Origin: Dendrophyllia cribrosa
Lineage: Eukaryota; Cnidaria; Anthozoa; Scleractinia; Dendrophylliidae
Direction: 5' to 3'
NCBI GenBank assembly: GCA_024195265.1
Contig: JAJLRJ010000013.1
Coordinates: 2,861,075 to 2,925,074 of the forward strand
DNA length: 64,000 nucleotides
The notes beneath the pieces were generated by a model. That model did not search any database, was not told the DNA's origin, and worked only from the letters and a program-made list of their open reading frames with translations. Made by a program: the position numbers and the translations under genes. Shown here one piece after another: positions 46,719 through 58,958 of this stretch (positions are counted from its first letter, which is position 1; each line of letters starts with the position of its first letter).

Positions 46719-46870
46719 GGGGCCGGATTCACGAAACCCTCCTTAAGTTAAGACATATCCTAAGCATTGTTTCTTAACAATAGTCTATTGTCATTCCAAC
46801 AATAGGCTATTGTTAAGAAACAATACTTAGGATGTGTCTTAACTTAGGAGGGCTTCGTGAATCCGGCCCC
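46719..46870. mobile_element. 152-bp foldback MITE
   Basis: Inverted arms GGGGCCGGATTCACGAA and complement, with inner CTTAAGTTAAGACA / TGTCTTAACTTAGG and AACAATAGTCTATTGT. Compact and non-coding. Confidence 0.8.
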
Positions 46871-47561
46871 TGTATAACTGTAGCTAACTAAATGCATTTC
46901 AAGAATTCCAAACAAGGATACCATGTGATTAGAACTGATTTAGAAGTGCCTTGTTTTCTACAACGCGTTTGGCGCTTAAAATAAAGGCCTTCTTTACATT
47001 AATCTGTATTGCTTCTGTTGTTCAATGCAACTTTGCACTCGTTGAAAAGTACAAATGTATTAACGCCGCCAAAGAATACAAAAACATAAGTATTTTGCAA
47101 AACAAAATGATGACTTCATGAAATAAAGTACTGCTGAAATCATTCTTTTGTTTGATTAGTCACGCTCTAGGACTTCGTTTACACAATTAAAAAACACAGT
47201 TTAATGAACAGCATCAAATGGGAAGGTACTGCTGAAAAGCTTTCATTTGAATAAATGATCACACTATAGTTCTGTCACCGGGTATGCACAATATGCGAGA
47301 CAGCGAGGCAGCGAGGCGTGCGAGGCATTCGTGCGAGTCACGCAAAAACACAAATACTCGTCCCCAGTCCTGTTGTTCCCCTTCTTCACTGTTCGTACGA
47401 GAAAGCGTGCTTGCAGTATTTCGAAGAATTTTATATAGTAGTATAAAAATAGACAGGCTAAACACGACTCCCACTCGTCGCAAAAAGTACAAAGTATAAA
47501 GTAAAGTATAAAGCTTTCCCGGTAAGACTTCAGAGAGAATTGCACCTTTTGATCACAGTTT

Positions 47562-47670
47562 ATTCTCGTCCCCAGCCGCTTGGCCCTCTTTAGCGCCGGA
47601 GCCTGAGTACGAGGATCTCGTACTCAGTCTCCGGCGGTTAAGAGGGCCAAGCGGCTCTCGGGACGAGAAT
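47562..47670. mobile_element. 109-bp foldback repeat
   Basis: Arms ATTCTCGTCC...CCGCTTGGCCCTCTT and complement around GAGTACGAGGATCTCGTACTC. Few mismatches. Confidence 0.75.
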
Positions 47671-49042
47671 GATCACATTTTTGTTCTCGTTTTGCTGTGT
47701 CAGGTCAAAAAATTGAATCAGGGTCTCGTCTGCGGGAAATTATGAAACTATTATTTCACTTATACATGGACAGTTGTAACAATTTTTTCAAAGCAACAGT
47801 TTTGCAAACTTTTCTGTGTACCTGTATTGTATACTCGCGTGCGGTGCTTTTGTTTTGTTTTTTACAAACTCCAGGGCGCGTTTAATATTTAACGTGGCTT
47901 GCAACCATGACTCGCTGGCTCGCAGCCATGGCTTGTATGATTCGCTGACTCGCTGGCTCGCATACATGTATTGGTGATGCTCTTACTATAGTAATCTCGA
48001 GAGCACACCGTACAGCAAACTGAAGAGTTGCTGTAAATTTCTATTCTCAATTATTTTTTTAGACAAAGCTTACCTGAATGCGAATGCCGCAGATCAGAAC
48101 ACTTTGTGTATAAAATGTATCGACATTCTCTTACATAATAGATATGCACAATATCATAAGGGCCCTCGTCTCCCACGGGGGGGGGGGAGGGGGGTACTCC
48201 CATATATGAGCTCATAGGTATGTGCCGCTGTGAAGGGTATGGATTTTAGGCAGTTTAGTCTGGGATAGGGTATAGTTATCAGAGATTTTTGGTGTAGAAT
48301 AGGGTATCATTTTCCGCGAAACTGATCACTTCGCTTTCGGCTGTTTCGGGTTCTTCGATCGTATAAAATCTTACATTAAATGTTATTTGCAGTGGCTCAA
48401 CGGTTTTGGAAACGAAAAACAAATATAATTTCTTAAACAAATTATCTTGAGGCCATGAAAGACATTATTTAAAATAATAATCGTAGAATTCACCAGACTA
48501 GAGTGGAGACGGTTGATCGAAGGTCAAAAGGCTTGCTGTTCGCGTGTTTCGCGTAATCCTCGCGTTCAGTTAGTGATATATATAGATAGGCTGAGCCTAA
48601 CAGCGTCGCTCTGTGAACAAGCTTAACTAAGGTGAAACTTGACTAAGGTGAAAGGTCGGAAGCACAAGAATTAAGATTGACGACCGGGCTATTTTTCAAT
48701 TTTAGCAATTCTCAAAACCAGTATTACCCGACCGTCTGCACAGTACATATAGACCGTACAAAAGTTCACAAAAACAACTTTTCTCTGTCTAGAATAACTA
48801 GTACGACTACTTTCCGAGTGAAGTCTAAGTCTTGTTTTGTTTAGATAAAATCGCTTTTCAATCTATGTAATGAATGAACAAACACATACAAATGGACAAC
48901 ACAATCTTCTTTCGAAAATTTCATTCAAATCTCCATTAGTTTATGTTTAAAAGCAAAATGCGTACCTATTTATAGCGCATCAAGCTGCCTTCGATGAAAT
49001 TCAAGAAATCGATACAACTGAAGTTAAGCACGTTTCAAAAAC

Positions 49043-49440
49043 AATAGGCCTTATCACGGTTTTTCCAAATTTTTATATTGGCCAGATAGCAAAAATCCAT
49101 CGACACTACTGGAAAAAGCATCTCAAAATTAGTAAAGTGGCCGAGTTTAAAAGCGATATCTTTTAAAATAGTGGAGATATAGCTCCGCAAAGTCGGCAAA
49201 TTTCACAGACGTATCGCGCAGCCAAATTTCTTGCCTACCGGTAGGCAAAAAATTTGGCTGCGCGATACAAACGTCTGTGAAATTTGCCGACTTTGCGGAG
49301 CTATATCTCCACTATTTAAAAAGATATCGCTTTTAAACTCGGCCACTTTACTAATTTTGAGATGCTTTTTCCAGTAGTGTCGATGGATTTTTGCTATCTG
49401 GCCAATATAAAAATTTGGAAAAACCGTGATAAGGCCTATT
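49043..49440. mobile_element. ~398-bp near-perfect palindrome (foldback element)
   Basis: Two ~199-bp arms meet exactly at 49240/49241 (centre GCCTACCGGTAGGC); outer ends AATAGGCCTTATCACGG and complement. Only a few mismatches and small indels. No coding capacity. The near identity suggests a recent origin or gene conversion between the arms. Confidence 0.85.
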
Positions 49441-50126
49441 CTCCAAAACTACAGAAGAACACAAAGAAAAAGTCAATCACAGATTGATATCAAGATAAAT
49501 TCGCATCGAAATATGTAATCTGTTTTACCTTTGAGTCCCTTGCTTGCTTGTTAATTATTTAAATCTCCGCTCCTTTCGTTCTGAAATCCGTAATAAAAAC
49601 AAACATGTTCCTCGAAGCAAGATTTTATCCCAGAAAGCTCTTCTTTTTCCACTAAAGCGGCTTCTGAGTATCCCTTATAATTGGTATCCCTGTCTTGAGT
49701 AGCAAACCGCGAAAAAATGCAGGGAAATAACGACTTTACTTCTCCGCTAAACACTGACCAGCGAAAGATCTAAACAATAAAAGTGTTCACCGAGCTGCCG
49801 GCTGCGTAGCCGCGCGAAAAACAAAGCCTGAGCTACTGAACCCTGCGCGACGTACGGACGCGCCCGCGAAACATTCCGCTAGCCATGACCATGAAAAATG
49901 ACCGGCATGGTTCTATGCATGGGGCTCCGCGCCTTCGGCCCGCAGAGCTCCGCTATTAGTTTAATCAAGGACCAATGAAACAACCTTTCTATAAGTATTC
50001 TTTATTGTGACCAATGGTAAGTTACAATATATTGTACTATCCCAATTTCTTCTCGCGACAAGCGGGAGAATTGGAAATGTCCTCCGCCATCTTTGCTGGT
50101 TAATGGTTAACATTGACTCCTGCATT

Positions 50127-51482
50127 GCGCTCGCCAAAAAATAATCCTAAATAGTTGGCGCGTCCAAATAAATACCACAGAAAGTTGGACTGATCTTCAT
50201 CGAAAGAACGTCTTCTTGTGCTCGCCATGTAGAACCAGAGATATAAGTCTTACGCTTTGAACAAGCGGCGAGATCAAGTTACTTTCCCCCCACTAGGTGA
50301 CATTACAGACATTACACGTCGTCAAAAAATAATCTTAAAATAGTTGACGCTTCGAAATAAATGTTATTACGATTTGGACCTTCAACGAAACAACATTTTG
50401 CCGTTTTAAGCACTTTCTGGCGCCCTGTAGAACCAGAGATATTATGGTTTAAACATTTATTGACATCACCACGAGCGGCGGGATCAAGTTTATTATCTCA
50501 GTCCGTCCTGTGGTAATATTTACATTTGTGAGCGGTCAGCTCAGAAAAGCGAACATAAGTTTCGTGAAAAGGAAATATGTATAAAAGAATTAATTTATTT
50601 CGCTTTTCAAGTTAATTATCTTGAAAGAAAGCGACTTTCATATAAAAATCTCCTGCCTTCCCACAGGCGGCCCAAGCTCACTATCAGATAACCGGGACGT
50701 GACCCTTGCTTTATGAGCGGCATTGTGTTACAAAGATTCGATTTATAAAGGTTTGTATGGGAATACAACGGTTTTGTTTTAAAACTTAAAAATTCGAATG
50801 TTTTGTGAATAAAATTGACTTACCCTGTTGCTGTGTCGTATTCTTTGTTGTTTGCCTGCTCGTCGGGGCGATTTAACGCGATTTCGGCGAGTTATCGTTA
50901 TTTCGGTGTTCCACTCCGGTTATCTGATAGTGAGATTGGGCCGCCTGTGATTGTACAAGCGTATTGCTCAAGTTTATATTCAGCTTTGTTTTCAATGTAT
51001 CAACGGCAGGTTCGATATTTCCTAAATCACCGACAAAAATATCGAAGAAAGAATTCTAAACCGTCAAACGTGAAGAAACATATGCAACAATGATAAAAAT
51101 CTCGTTGCGTCGCCATATTGTAGCTTTTCACGAGGCAACAACCACGGCTAATATTGTCGTACCGAGTAGAAATGCCAAATGGAACAGAAAATTTCCGGAA
51201 ATTCCACATTTCCGGAAAACGGGACAACCTCGAGAGGTTGACCAAAATTTCCGAAACGAATTTTTCGAAAATTTCTGTTCCATTCGATTTGTACCGGAAT
51301 TTCCGGAAATTTTGGTCGAATGGATCGCGCCCCTGATATCTCTTTTCACGTGCAATTTTACTTGATGTTATCGCAGGCGTGGATACCCCGGATAATTAAA
51401 ACACCAATCGACTGCGCATGCTTGTGATCTTACATACGAAAAAAATTGGGATTTTTCCCGCTATTGTATCAGAAGGCTCGCT
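50127..51482. repeat. dispersed duplicated block, first copy
   Basis: Matches 55881-57370: shared stretches with CGCTCGCCAAAAA(A/G)TAATC, GTTGGCGCGTCCAAATAAA, CAAGCGGCGAGATCAAGTTA, and 51337-51482 (ATCGCAGGCGTGGATACC). This copy holds a MITE at 50663-50949; the second copy holds different insertions. Confidence 0.7.
50663..50949. mobile_element. ~287-bp MITE inside the duplicated block
   Basis: Inverted ends CACAGGCGGCCCAAGCTCAC and complement (GTGAGATTGGGCCGCCTGTG); inner ATCAGATAACCGG / CCGGTTATCTGAT. Absent from the second block copy. Confidence 0.75.
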
Positions 51483-52260
51483 AGCAACTAGCCCAAACAA
51501 GGGTTTTTGTGACGCCGATCAGTCCACAAATCACAGAGAAGAGAGAGAGAAGAGGGCAAGGGAGCGAGAGCGAGAAAAAAAAGACTGGCTTTTAATTAGT
51601 TTTTATATTGTAGGGTTTAGAGATAGTTTTTGAACGACAGAAAACAAGACAAAAAGGCTCACAAATGCTTACTTAGGGCGATATCGTTTTCAAAAATCCA
51701 GATATATCTTCATAGATTGCCGACAATGAACGGGAAAAGTACCAAAAAGGGATTTCCGGCCAACGTCAGCGCTTACTGGAACACTCTACAACGTTTGCTT
51801 AAAATAGAGGCCTGGATTTTTGAAAACGTGATCAACGAAAATTTACGCAATTTCATTACCACTAGCCCAAACAAGGATTTTTATGACACCGATCAGTCCG
51901 AAAATCACAGAGAAGAGAGAGAAGAGGGAAATATGTGATTTCTTTTTTAGCCAAAATAGATCTACACGAGAACGGAAGAGTTGAAAGGGAGAACATTACT
52001 CGGGTCTTTATACGCGCGCACTTGTTATTAGCGCGCGCAATGTTCTGTTTCACAGTTTAAGTCGTTATTTTACGTAACGCGTGTTGTATGCGTGTATGTA
52101 AACGTTTCAAATTCAAATTGAAACTTGCATGTTAGTGGCGTGTAACGCGTTTTACTGGCCATTCACCTTGATGAAAGTCGGTGTATCCGATCGAAATATA
52201 GGTAATTCACACAAAACACCAATTTATGTATCTTCATTTATGTTGTTTTATTTTTACTAT
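51483..52260. repeat. direct and inverted repeats of unknown type
   Basis: CTAGCCCAAACAAGG...CAGAGAAGAGAGAG occurs at 51488-51555 and again at 51862-51930; between them lie inverted ends ATCGTTTTCAAAAATCCAG / CTGGATTTTTGAAAACG (about 51680 and 51810). Possibly one element with internal terminal duplication. No gene recognised. Confidence 0.45.
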
Positions 52261-52702
52261 GAAGAAGTCAATTAATTATGAATGCCTGTGACAGACAGAC
52301 TATATATATATATATATACTAGTAGGTGAACTACTCATCGATCTTGAGTGGATGGACGTTTAATACAGAACTGTTTCGTAGGCCACCGAAGAGGTGACCC
52401 ACTCCTCAGTTAAACTCCATTTTACACTGAACCGTTAAGTCTACATCAACAGTATTATTGCGTGATGAAAGCGGTTTAAATAAGCACGTGATGGAAACGG
52501 TTTCAATGGTTGAAATAATAACGGTTAGAACAATATGCTCGCGTGATGATATGGGCAGCGCGCGCGCTTTCAAAACCTAAGTCACACTAAGTGCTCGCGC
52601 TAAATTTACAAAATTGGATATGCGCTACGTTGAACTGTACCTTAGAATGAACTTCCGCCGGTGCCTACATGTCGAAATTAGCTCATTGCGCCTGTTTAGC
52701 GT

Positions 52703-52706
<4 letters not shown>

Positions 52707-52749
<43 letters not shown>

Positions 52750-52871
52750 CATATTGCTTCGCTCACTGCTCGCAGTTTGAGCACTCTCGTGACTCCACAA
52801 TGCAATCCAACAATGTGTAACCGTACATCCTGTGCCCAAGTTCAGGACCGGGAGGGCACATTGTATACATA

Positions 52872-52924
<53 letters not shown>
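52707..52924. repeat. two (AT)n microsatellites
   Basis: About 40 bp (52707-52746) and about 48 bp (52876-52924) of AT repeats around 130 bp of unique-looking sequence; a shorter one lies at 52302-52320. Confidence 0.92.
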
Positions 52925-52928
<4 letters not shown>

Positions 52929-53861
52929 AACGTAAAATGTTTAATTGGCACGGCTTTTTAATTTATTTAACTCCTTCGAGATCTTCTCGCACGTTCGTTC
53001 GCTCTCGCGTTCTATGTTTCGTCTTCCGCTCAACTATCTTGAGAAAAAGATCATCGTTAACTAAATGAAACGAAGAAAGTTTGAAAATGGGTACTGATCC
53101 AGGAAAATTGTGACCATGAGTCAGCGTACTATGAGTCAGCGTCTGTCTTGTCACTGTTCGTGTTTGCAGTGGTTGTGTATATGTTGTAACTCGTGTACAA
53201 ACTGAATTTAAGTGCCTTCCAATAGTGTGCCATCTATACCTAAAATGCTTGCGACGGGATATGATTCTGCGGTTCTTTTTTGCCTTTCTTCTTTCTTTCT
53301 TTCTTCTACAGTCTTTCGTGATTGTGATATCACAAACCGCGTAAGTACCTTTTATAGCGTGATCTCAGTGTACACATCATACAAAAAGTCCCGGCAAGGA
53401 CTACATTTGACCCCCCAAGAAGTAGAACGTCAGCAAATCACAATGCGGACTCCGGAAACATGTTCCTTCTGTTTCTTGCACTGGTACTAAATTTAACATC
53501 AGTTAAAGAAACTTTTAAGATAATTTTTTTATTTAAAAGATTTCAACATGTCGAGTTGTTACAAAGTCATATTTCCGTGTCTCCGTTATCTCATATATCT
53601 TCGCAATTCGCCAGTAACAATATCATAACATTTTGAAACAACTTATTTAAAACCGCATTTTAACGCAACTATTTCGTTAGAGTTACTCTTTAAGGCTTCA
53701 ATACAATACAATATATTTTATTTAAACACGATAAAAATTAAAGCTGACGCTTGTGGGGTCGTGTTACAAAAATTGAATATTAAAAAGCTAATTTACATAT
53801 ACTAAAAATACTTTTAAAATAACTTATATACATAATAAATACATAATAACTCGGTTTCCTA

Positions 53862-54590
53862 CTAATATACATAAAAATCATCCCCAATGTGTTTCATGGT
53901 CTGAGGGGATTCAATATTAAAATCAAAATTTTTCAGTGTCCTAGAATTTTTCACTTTCTTCAAATAAACATGTTTGCTGTTTACGTCGTTAAAATAAGGC
54001 GTTAAAGCGTTCCATAAAAAAGAGCCTCTGTGTGAGATGGAATTTTTCAATATATAACTATTAAAACGTGGAACTGTTACTGACTTATGGCTGCCTCGTA
54101 AGTTATAACTCATAGACAGTTTGGCACTGATATTTGCTATGCACGGTGGAGTAACGTCAGTGACTATGTTATATATTAAACCAGCCAACTTAAACTTGTA
54201 TACTTTAAAAAGAGAGACCCGCTTCGCCTTTTCAAGGACTTCTACTTTTGGCTTTTCACGAGAAGATGAAGATGAAGATGAAGATGAAGATGAAGATGAA
54301 GATGAAGATGATCCTAGCAGCTGTACAATGTAGTGACTCTAAGGACCTAAAGCCCTCGTAGTTAGTGCATCCTCCCCAGATAGATGTATAGCATACGTGA
54401 TAGATGGTAATATAATTTTAAAGTACAAGTCTAAAAGCATGTTACGAGGGAGAAAACTACTACATTTTATAAGACTCAATTTGTTCACAAATCCTTTCTT
54501 TAGTTTTGCCTCGACCAAAACCGTGCGGTTATGTAAGATATAATAGCCTAAAAAAAGATCCTTTCCTTGTAATACCAATACTCTCGGCAT
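53862..54590 (-). pseudogene. non-LTR retrotransposon (LINE) RT C-terminal remnant
   Basis: Minus-strand frames read as the C-terminal third of a LINE reverse-transcriptase ORF: FVNKLSLIKCSSFLPRN and LYFKIILPSITYAI (54590-54339), then a (GATGAA)n microsatellite encoding poly-Ser, then VEVLEKAKRVSLFKVYKFK and SHKSVTVPRFNSYI...GSFLWNALTPYF (to 53862). Interrupted by stops. Its minus-strand end is followed at lower coordinates by AT-rich tail sequence. Confidence 0.7.
54264..54310. repeat. (GATGAA)n microsatellite
   Basis: About eight 6-bp units expanded inside the LINE remnant. Confidence 0.9.
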
Positions 54591-54688
54591 GCGATTTGGA
54601 ATAAAACATTCCTTCGAGTCGTTTTGAGGGCAAAAGCTCGGATTCAGTTCCTGACTGAAGGCAAAAAATAAAAAGTCGGGCTACTTAC

Positions 54689-54767
54689 TTGATTGGCTGA
54701 CCGCCTTTCTAACCAGAAACAAAACTGTGAAGATTAAAGCCATAATCACCGGCTTGTTGGAAGACAT
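54689..54767 (-). CDS. signal-peptide exon of mucin-like copy A
   Basis: ATG at 54767-54765; encodes MSSNKPVIMALIFTVLFLV followed by RKAVSQS, an N-terminal hydrophobic segment with a plausible cleavage site near AVS/Q. The donor is GTAAGTAG. It ends in phase 1, which fits the Ser frame of the repeat exon (A+GC). Assignment to this gene is inferred from strand, phase and the absence of another gene in between; intermediate exons are possible. Confidence 0.6.
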
Positions 54768-55325
54768 GTTTGGTCGATCCACTCTGAACTATGAACGCTG
54801 TTAAGCGGATCCGCTACTCTGATGTGAACCACACTTGGAGTAATTAACTGACTGGCAGCTGAGGTATACGAGCGCCGCAATATTGTGTTGCTTAGGGCTA
54901 ATATTGGGTTAATATGATTTCCGGAAGACTGAGCTCTGAATCTCGCTTTTAAAAACTGGGAGATATAACCCGACAAATCCGTAAACGAACAAGGAACTGC
55001 TTGAAAAAGGATGACTCGATGGCAATATACTTTTAGTTTATTCAAGAACTTCTAATGCGTGCTGTAGCGGAGCGTTGTAACTGGTAATAAATAACTGATA
55101 AAGACGTTTTATCTGAATAGTTTTCTTTGTTGTTAATTAAACTTTTCACGAGAGACCAAGATACAGTTTAAAACTTAAAAATATTTATATATGTATCTAC
55201 ATAAAGCCGGCCTACTTCCTGAGAGTTTCAATAATATGTTTTTAATGATAAACCATGTGCATTCTTATGACACTAGAAGTTCGGGGCTCTTTTACTTACC
55301 TTACTGCAGAACAAATATAAGAAAG

Positions 55326-55437
55326 TTTTCGATGTTTCCAAGGTCCTAAATTCTTTAATTCTCTTAGCTTTGAAATTCAAAATGCTACAAGCATCGCCTC
55401 TTTTACCTCTAAACTGAAAGCATTCCTCTTATCGTAA
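55326..55437 (+). pseudogene. LINE ORF C-terminal remnant
   Basis: Short plus-strand frame reading FRCFQGPKFFNSLSFEI then SFTSKLKAFLLS and stop, the typical end of CR1/L2-like reverse-transcriptase ORFs in which (G)PKLWNSL...FK..LK.FLL precedes the stop. AT-rich 3' sequence follows. Confidence 0.55.
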
Positions 55438-55997
55438 ACATTTTTTTGCCTTTGCCTTTTCTTTCCACTTTGCGTTTTTAGCCTAACTATGCTTAAAACA
55501 AATATATAATATATAATAAATGTTTATTGTTAGTAGCTTTGCCATTGATCTGACGTTATATTTTTTTAACTAGGAGTTTCAATGTGAAAGTGAGTGCTGA
55601 CGTTGGAACGGGAACAAATTATTAGTTATAAGATATATAAGATATAAAATGAAATTATATGGGTTATAACCTCACGAGAAATGAAAGTGCATAAGGGGTA
55701 GACATCAGACTTTCGTTGAGGCAAAATATTCGACCGCGAAGTCAAAATTTTCCTTCCCTGTTGAATTAAAATACTGGTTCTGAGTTAAATTTTTTTTTTT
55801 TATCCTTTGTGGAGGCAAAGGAAAAGTATAAGCTTACTGAGTCCATTAACACAATACTGTTCCCGTACGTTTAAGCGCTTACGCTCGCCAAAAAGTAATC
55901 TTAAAATAGTTGGCGCGTCCAAATAAATACCACAGCAGGTTGGACTGATCTTCATCGAAAAAACATCTTCTTGCGCCATGTAGACCAAGAGATATAA

Positions 55998-56592
55998 TGG
56001 CCGTTTACACGGCAAAAAAATCGGGTACGGATTCGTCAAAAAAGTGGTACGGACCGCATAATTTTAGCCGTTTACACGGATAATGTTCTACTACAGGTGG
56101 GACAAAAAAAGGCCTAAGGATCAAGTTTGGAAGGTTGCGTTTACACTACACTTGTTGGGGAGACCGGACCAATAGACCATTTTCGATATATTAAAATTCA
56201 TACTTGGCTCCGAGGCTTGGGGGAATAAAACAAAAGAAATGAATTATTCAACGCTGAACCTCAATGTGATTTCTTTTGTTTTATTCCCACAAGCCTCGGA
56301 GCCAAGTATGAATTTTAATATATCGAAAATGGTCTATTTCTAGTACTGCGCATACGATCAGCGAAGTTATTATGCAAGCTGACGTAACAAATGAAGAAAC
56401 TGGTCCGGACCCGTGTTTTTTCAGGTTTTGGGGCCATATAGACGTCTATGGCCCCAAAACCTGAAAAAACACGGGTACGTACCAATCCCAAAAGACCGTC
56501 ATGGTACGTATAGTTTACACGGGTGAAAATGTGAGGTCCGTACTCCTTTCTTGACGGGTCCGTACCCATTTTTTTCTGTCGTGTAAAAGGCC
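55998..56592. mobile_element. ~595-bp element with two nested palindromes
   Basis: Inverted ends TGGCCGTTTACACGGC and complement near 56580. Inside: a foldback at 56170-56339 (arms AATAGACCATTTTCGATATA and complement) and a perfect palindrome at 56408-56478 (ACCCGTGTTTTTTCAGG outward). Missing from the first block copy, so it is a later insertion. Confidence 0.7.
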
Positions 56593-57069
56593 TTTACTTA
56601 CGCTTTGAACAAGCGGCGAGATCAAGTTACTTTCGTCCCACTAGGTGACCGATTACGCGTCGCTGAAATCTTTAAAATTTCGCTCGTCAAAAAATAATCT
56701 TAAAATAGTTGACGCTTCGAAATAAATACTTTTACGATTTGGACCTTTAACGAAACAACATTTTGCCGTTTTAAGCGCTTTCTGGTGCCCTGTAGAACCA
56801 GAGATAAACAATTTATTGACATCACTACGAGCGGCGGGATCAAGTTTATTATTTTCGTTCTGTGGTAATATTTACATTTGTGAGCGGTCAGCTCAGAACA
56901 CTACTTTACGAAGCGAACACAAGTTTCGTGAAAGGAAATATGTTTAAAAGATTTTCTTTCGCTTTTCAAGTTAATTATCTTGAAAGAAAGCGACTTTCAT
57001 ATATAAATATCCTGCCTTCCTCGCTAGAAATCAACTCGAAAGATAATTTACCCGAACTCTGTAAGATCT

Positions 57070-57214
57070 GGCCCCGGTTGTTCAAAAGGTGGATAACGCT
57101 ATCCACCGGATAAATCATTATCGAGTGGATAGGCATTAGCAAAACCAATTGTGTTATCCACTGGATAGTGATTTATCCGGTGGATAGCGCTATCCACCTT
57201 TTGAACAACCGGGC
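57070..57214. mobile_element. 145-bp MITE
   Basis: Long inverted arms GGTTGTTCAAAAGGTGGATA and complement, with GCTATCCACCGGATAAATC inside; short unpaired centre. Compact, non-coding, few mismatches. Confidence 0.82.
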
Positions 57215-58958
57215 CCTGATATCTGTTTTCACGTGCAATTTTACTTGATGTCATCGCAGGCGTGGATACCCCGAATGGCGTGGATACCCCGGATAATTAA
57301 AAAACCAATCGACTGCGCATGCTTGTGATCTTACATCCGACAAAATTTTGGATTTTTCCCGCTGCCTCGCTGAGGATAATATATTGAGGGAGCCTATTTA
57401 TTTGTAAGCTCAGTGGTTACTTTTGGGCTTCATTGCTATACTATCCCTGACCATGTACTTGTTGTGGTTGACACGGGTGTACGGGATTTCCTTATTGTAA
57501 GGGGGGACTTTGTACCGCTTCTGTAAACAAGGAAATGAAGATGACACTCAACTTTTCTTACTAACACTTTGCAAACCAAGAAATCATTATTGCTCTAGCG
57601 AAAACCTAAACATATTGGTCCAGGTTTGATAAAAGTCTAGTGCACTGAAACTGGCCACAGATGACCAGAATGGAACTGGATTGCAACTTGGAAGTTTTGA
57701 AATTCAGGATTCTTCTTCTTCAGTTTTCAATTCTGGGCTTTCCTCTTGGCTCGCTTTACTCCTGACCTTTCTTTTTACCCTATCCCCAACCAGGAGATAG
57801 GGTAAATTCATTATTTCGAATGGGGCTACCGTTGGAAGACTCCAATAATCAATTTAAAACCTGAATTTTGAATTCAATAATGTAATCTGTTTCCGATTAA
57901 CGAAAGTCATTCCCAAATAAAAGTGGAACGTGCTGAGTTTTTTTACTGTAATGAATCAATCAACGACACTAGTACTCCTTAAGTTGTACATGTAAGAGGG
58001 CTGTACATGCTCACCAATTATATTCACTTCCCAAGCAACAGCTTTTGATCCACAAAGATCAGCTCACAGTGCACACACCGAAGTAACGCAACACTATTTT
58101 ACATCCCTGAAAAGTACCGTGGGCTACCCCACAGGTCATGTGTTACAGAGGGGGTAAGCTGCTGACCACAACTGGCTCGAGTTTATCCCTGCCAAAGTTT
58201 ACTTTTTTGTCTTAAAATCATTATTATTTTAGTCAGTGGATAGCTTGCCTGGTCCTTGCAGGCAAGTAAGCAAGAAAAGTCACTTTCTCACAGGAAAATC
58301 TACTTGTCCTATAAGACTGGACTGGACTTTTTTTCAAGCTCTGTGTCGTACGTACCACTGGGATCTATAAGTGTAAACACCCAGTGCCAAATATCCCATA
58401 TACTACAAACAAACAAACAAACTGTCAAACGCCTCGTGCGTTTATTTCCCTTGCGCACGAGATGGTCGCTCCCCTGTCAACCGCCAACGGTAGGATAACG
58501 CGTCAGTGGAAATTTGACTTTCACCGTCAAAATGTTAACTTTTGTTCTATCAGCTGTAAGAGATGCCCCTTGAGACCTTTGTATTAAAGGATACACATTT
58601 TAAATTATTTTTTATTCATCACTCACATTACATCTACAAATCATTATAAAAAGACGGTTGTTGTTACAACACGTAATTGTTCAGTTTATTGCACAATTAA
58701 TGCAACAACGTCGATCGTGATAAATTTGAAAAAATGCGACAGCCATTACTACACAATATCTCAGATTCAATAATGCTGTGTTAACATCAGCACCATAACA
58801 TGTTCAGAGTACTGAACATTTCAGTGAAACACGTTTGCGATTTGATTGTTCATATTAGTTGTTTATTTCGAAACTCGTTTCACGGTTCACTGGTTCGATA
58901 ATACTGTTTTGCGAAGCAGGTATAAGCTCGCATAAAATCTTTATAATTACACTTGAAC

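Larger units (their letters stand above)
45178..54688. other. intron 1 of mucin-like copy A
   Basis: Assigned as an intron because a signal-peptide exon at 54689-54767 and the repeat exon are phase-compatible. I see no coding exon inside it that I can support. It holds a diverged CCAAT-rich repeat (45400-45540), an (AAT)n patch (45618-45641), the foldbacks and duplicated blocks listed separately, a low-copy repeat with GGTACTCCCATATATGAGC (48160-48330) and otherwise AT-rich DNA. Confidence 0.5.
34689..54767 (-). pseudogene. mucin-like single-pass membrane protein, copy A (probably broken)
   Basis: Minus-strand gene: exon 1 54767-54689 (signal peptide), exon 2 45177-40475 (Ser-X repeats), exon 3 39565-39463 (transmembrane), exon 4 34698-34689 (three codons and stop). 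Exon 1 ends in phase 1 and joins exon 2 as A+GC (Ser), fixing the Ser-rich frame. In that frame exon 2 has stops at 45101-45103 (TGA), 44708-44710 (TAG), 44117-44119 (TGA) and 40937-40939 (TAA). It also ends in phase 0 at GTACGT, whereas the TM exon needs phase 1. The juxtamembrane, non-repeated segment of copy B is missing here; the repeat runs straight into the donor. Either this is a pseudogene, an unrecognised exon restores the frame, or the long repeat is misassembled. Role unknown; a Ser/Thr-rich ectodomain suggests a heavily O-glycosylated surface protein. Confidence 0.65.
55881..57370. repeat. dispersed duplicated block, second copy
   Basis: Counterpart of 50127-51482. It is interrupted by a foldback element at 55998-56592 (block one reads AGATATAAGTCTTACGC without it) and by a MITE at 57070-57214. 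Confidence 0.7.
54768..58421. other. intergenic region between copy A and copy B
   Basis: Contains the 5' flank of copy A, a LINE remnant (55326-55437), the second copy of the dispersed block (55881-57370) with nested foldbacks, and about 1 kb (57370-58421) in which I recognise nothing. Confidence 0.45.

Noticed and set aside
53300..53350. Mini-exon with a strong pyrimidine tract and GTAAGT donor
   Set aside because: TTTCTTCTACAG and GTAAGTACC flank about 30 bp, but no partner exons or protein similarity could be seen; likely chance.
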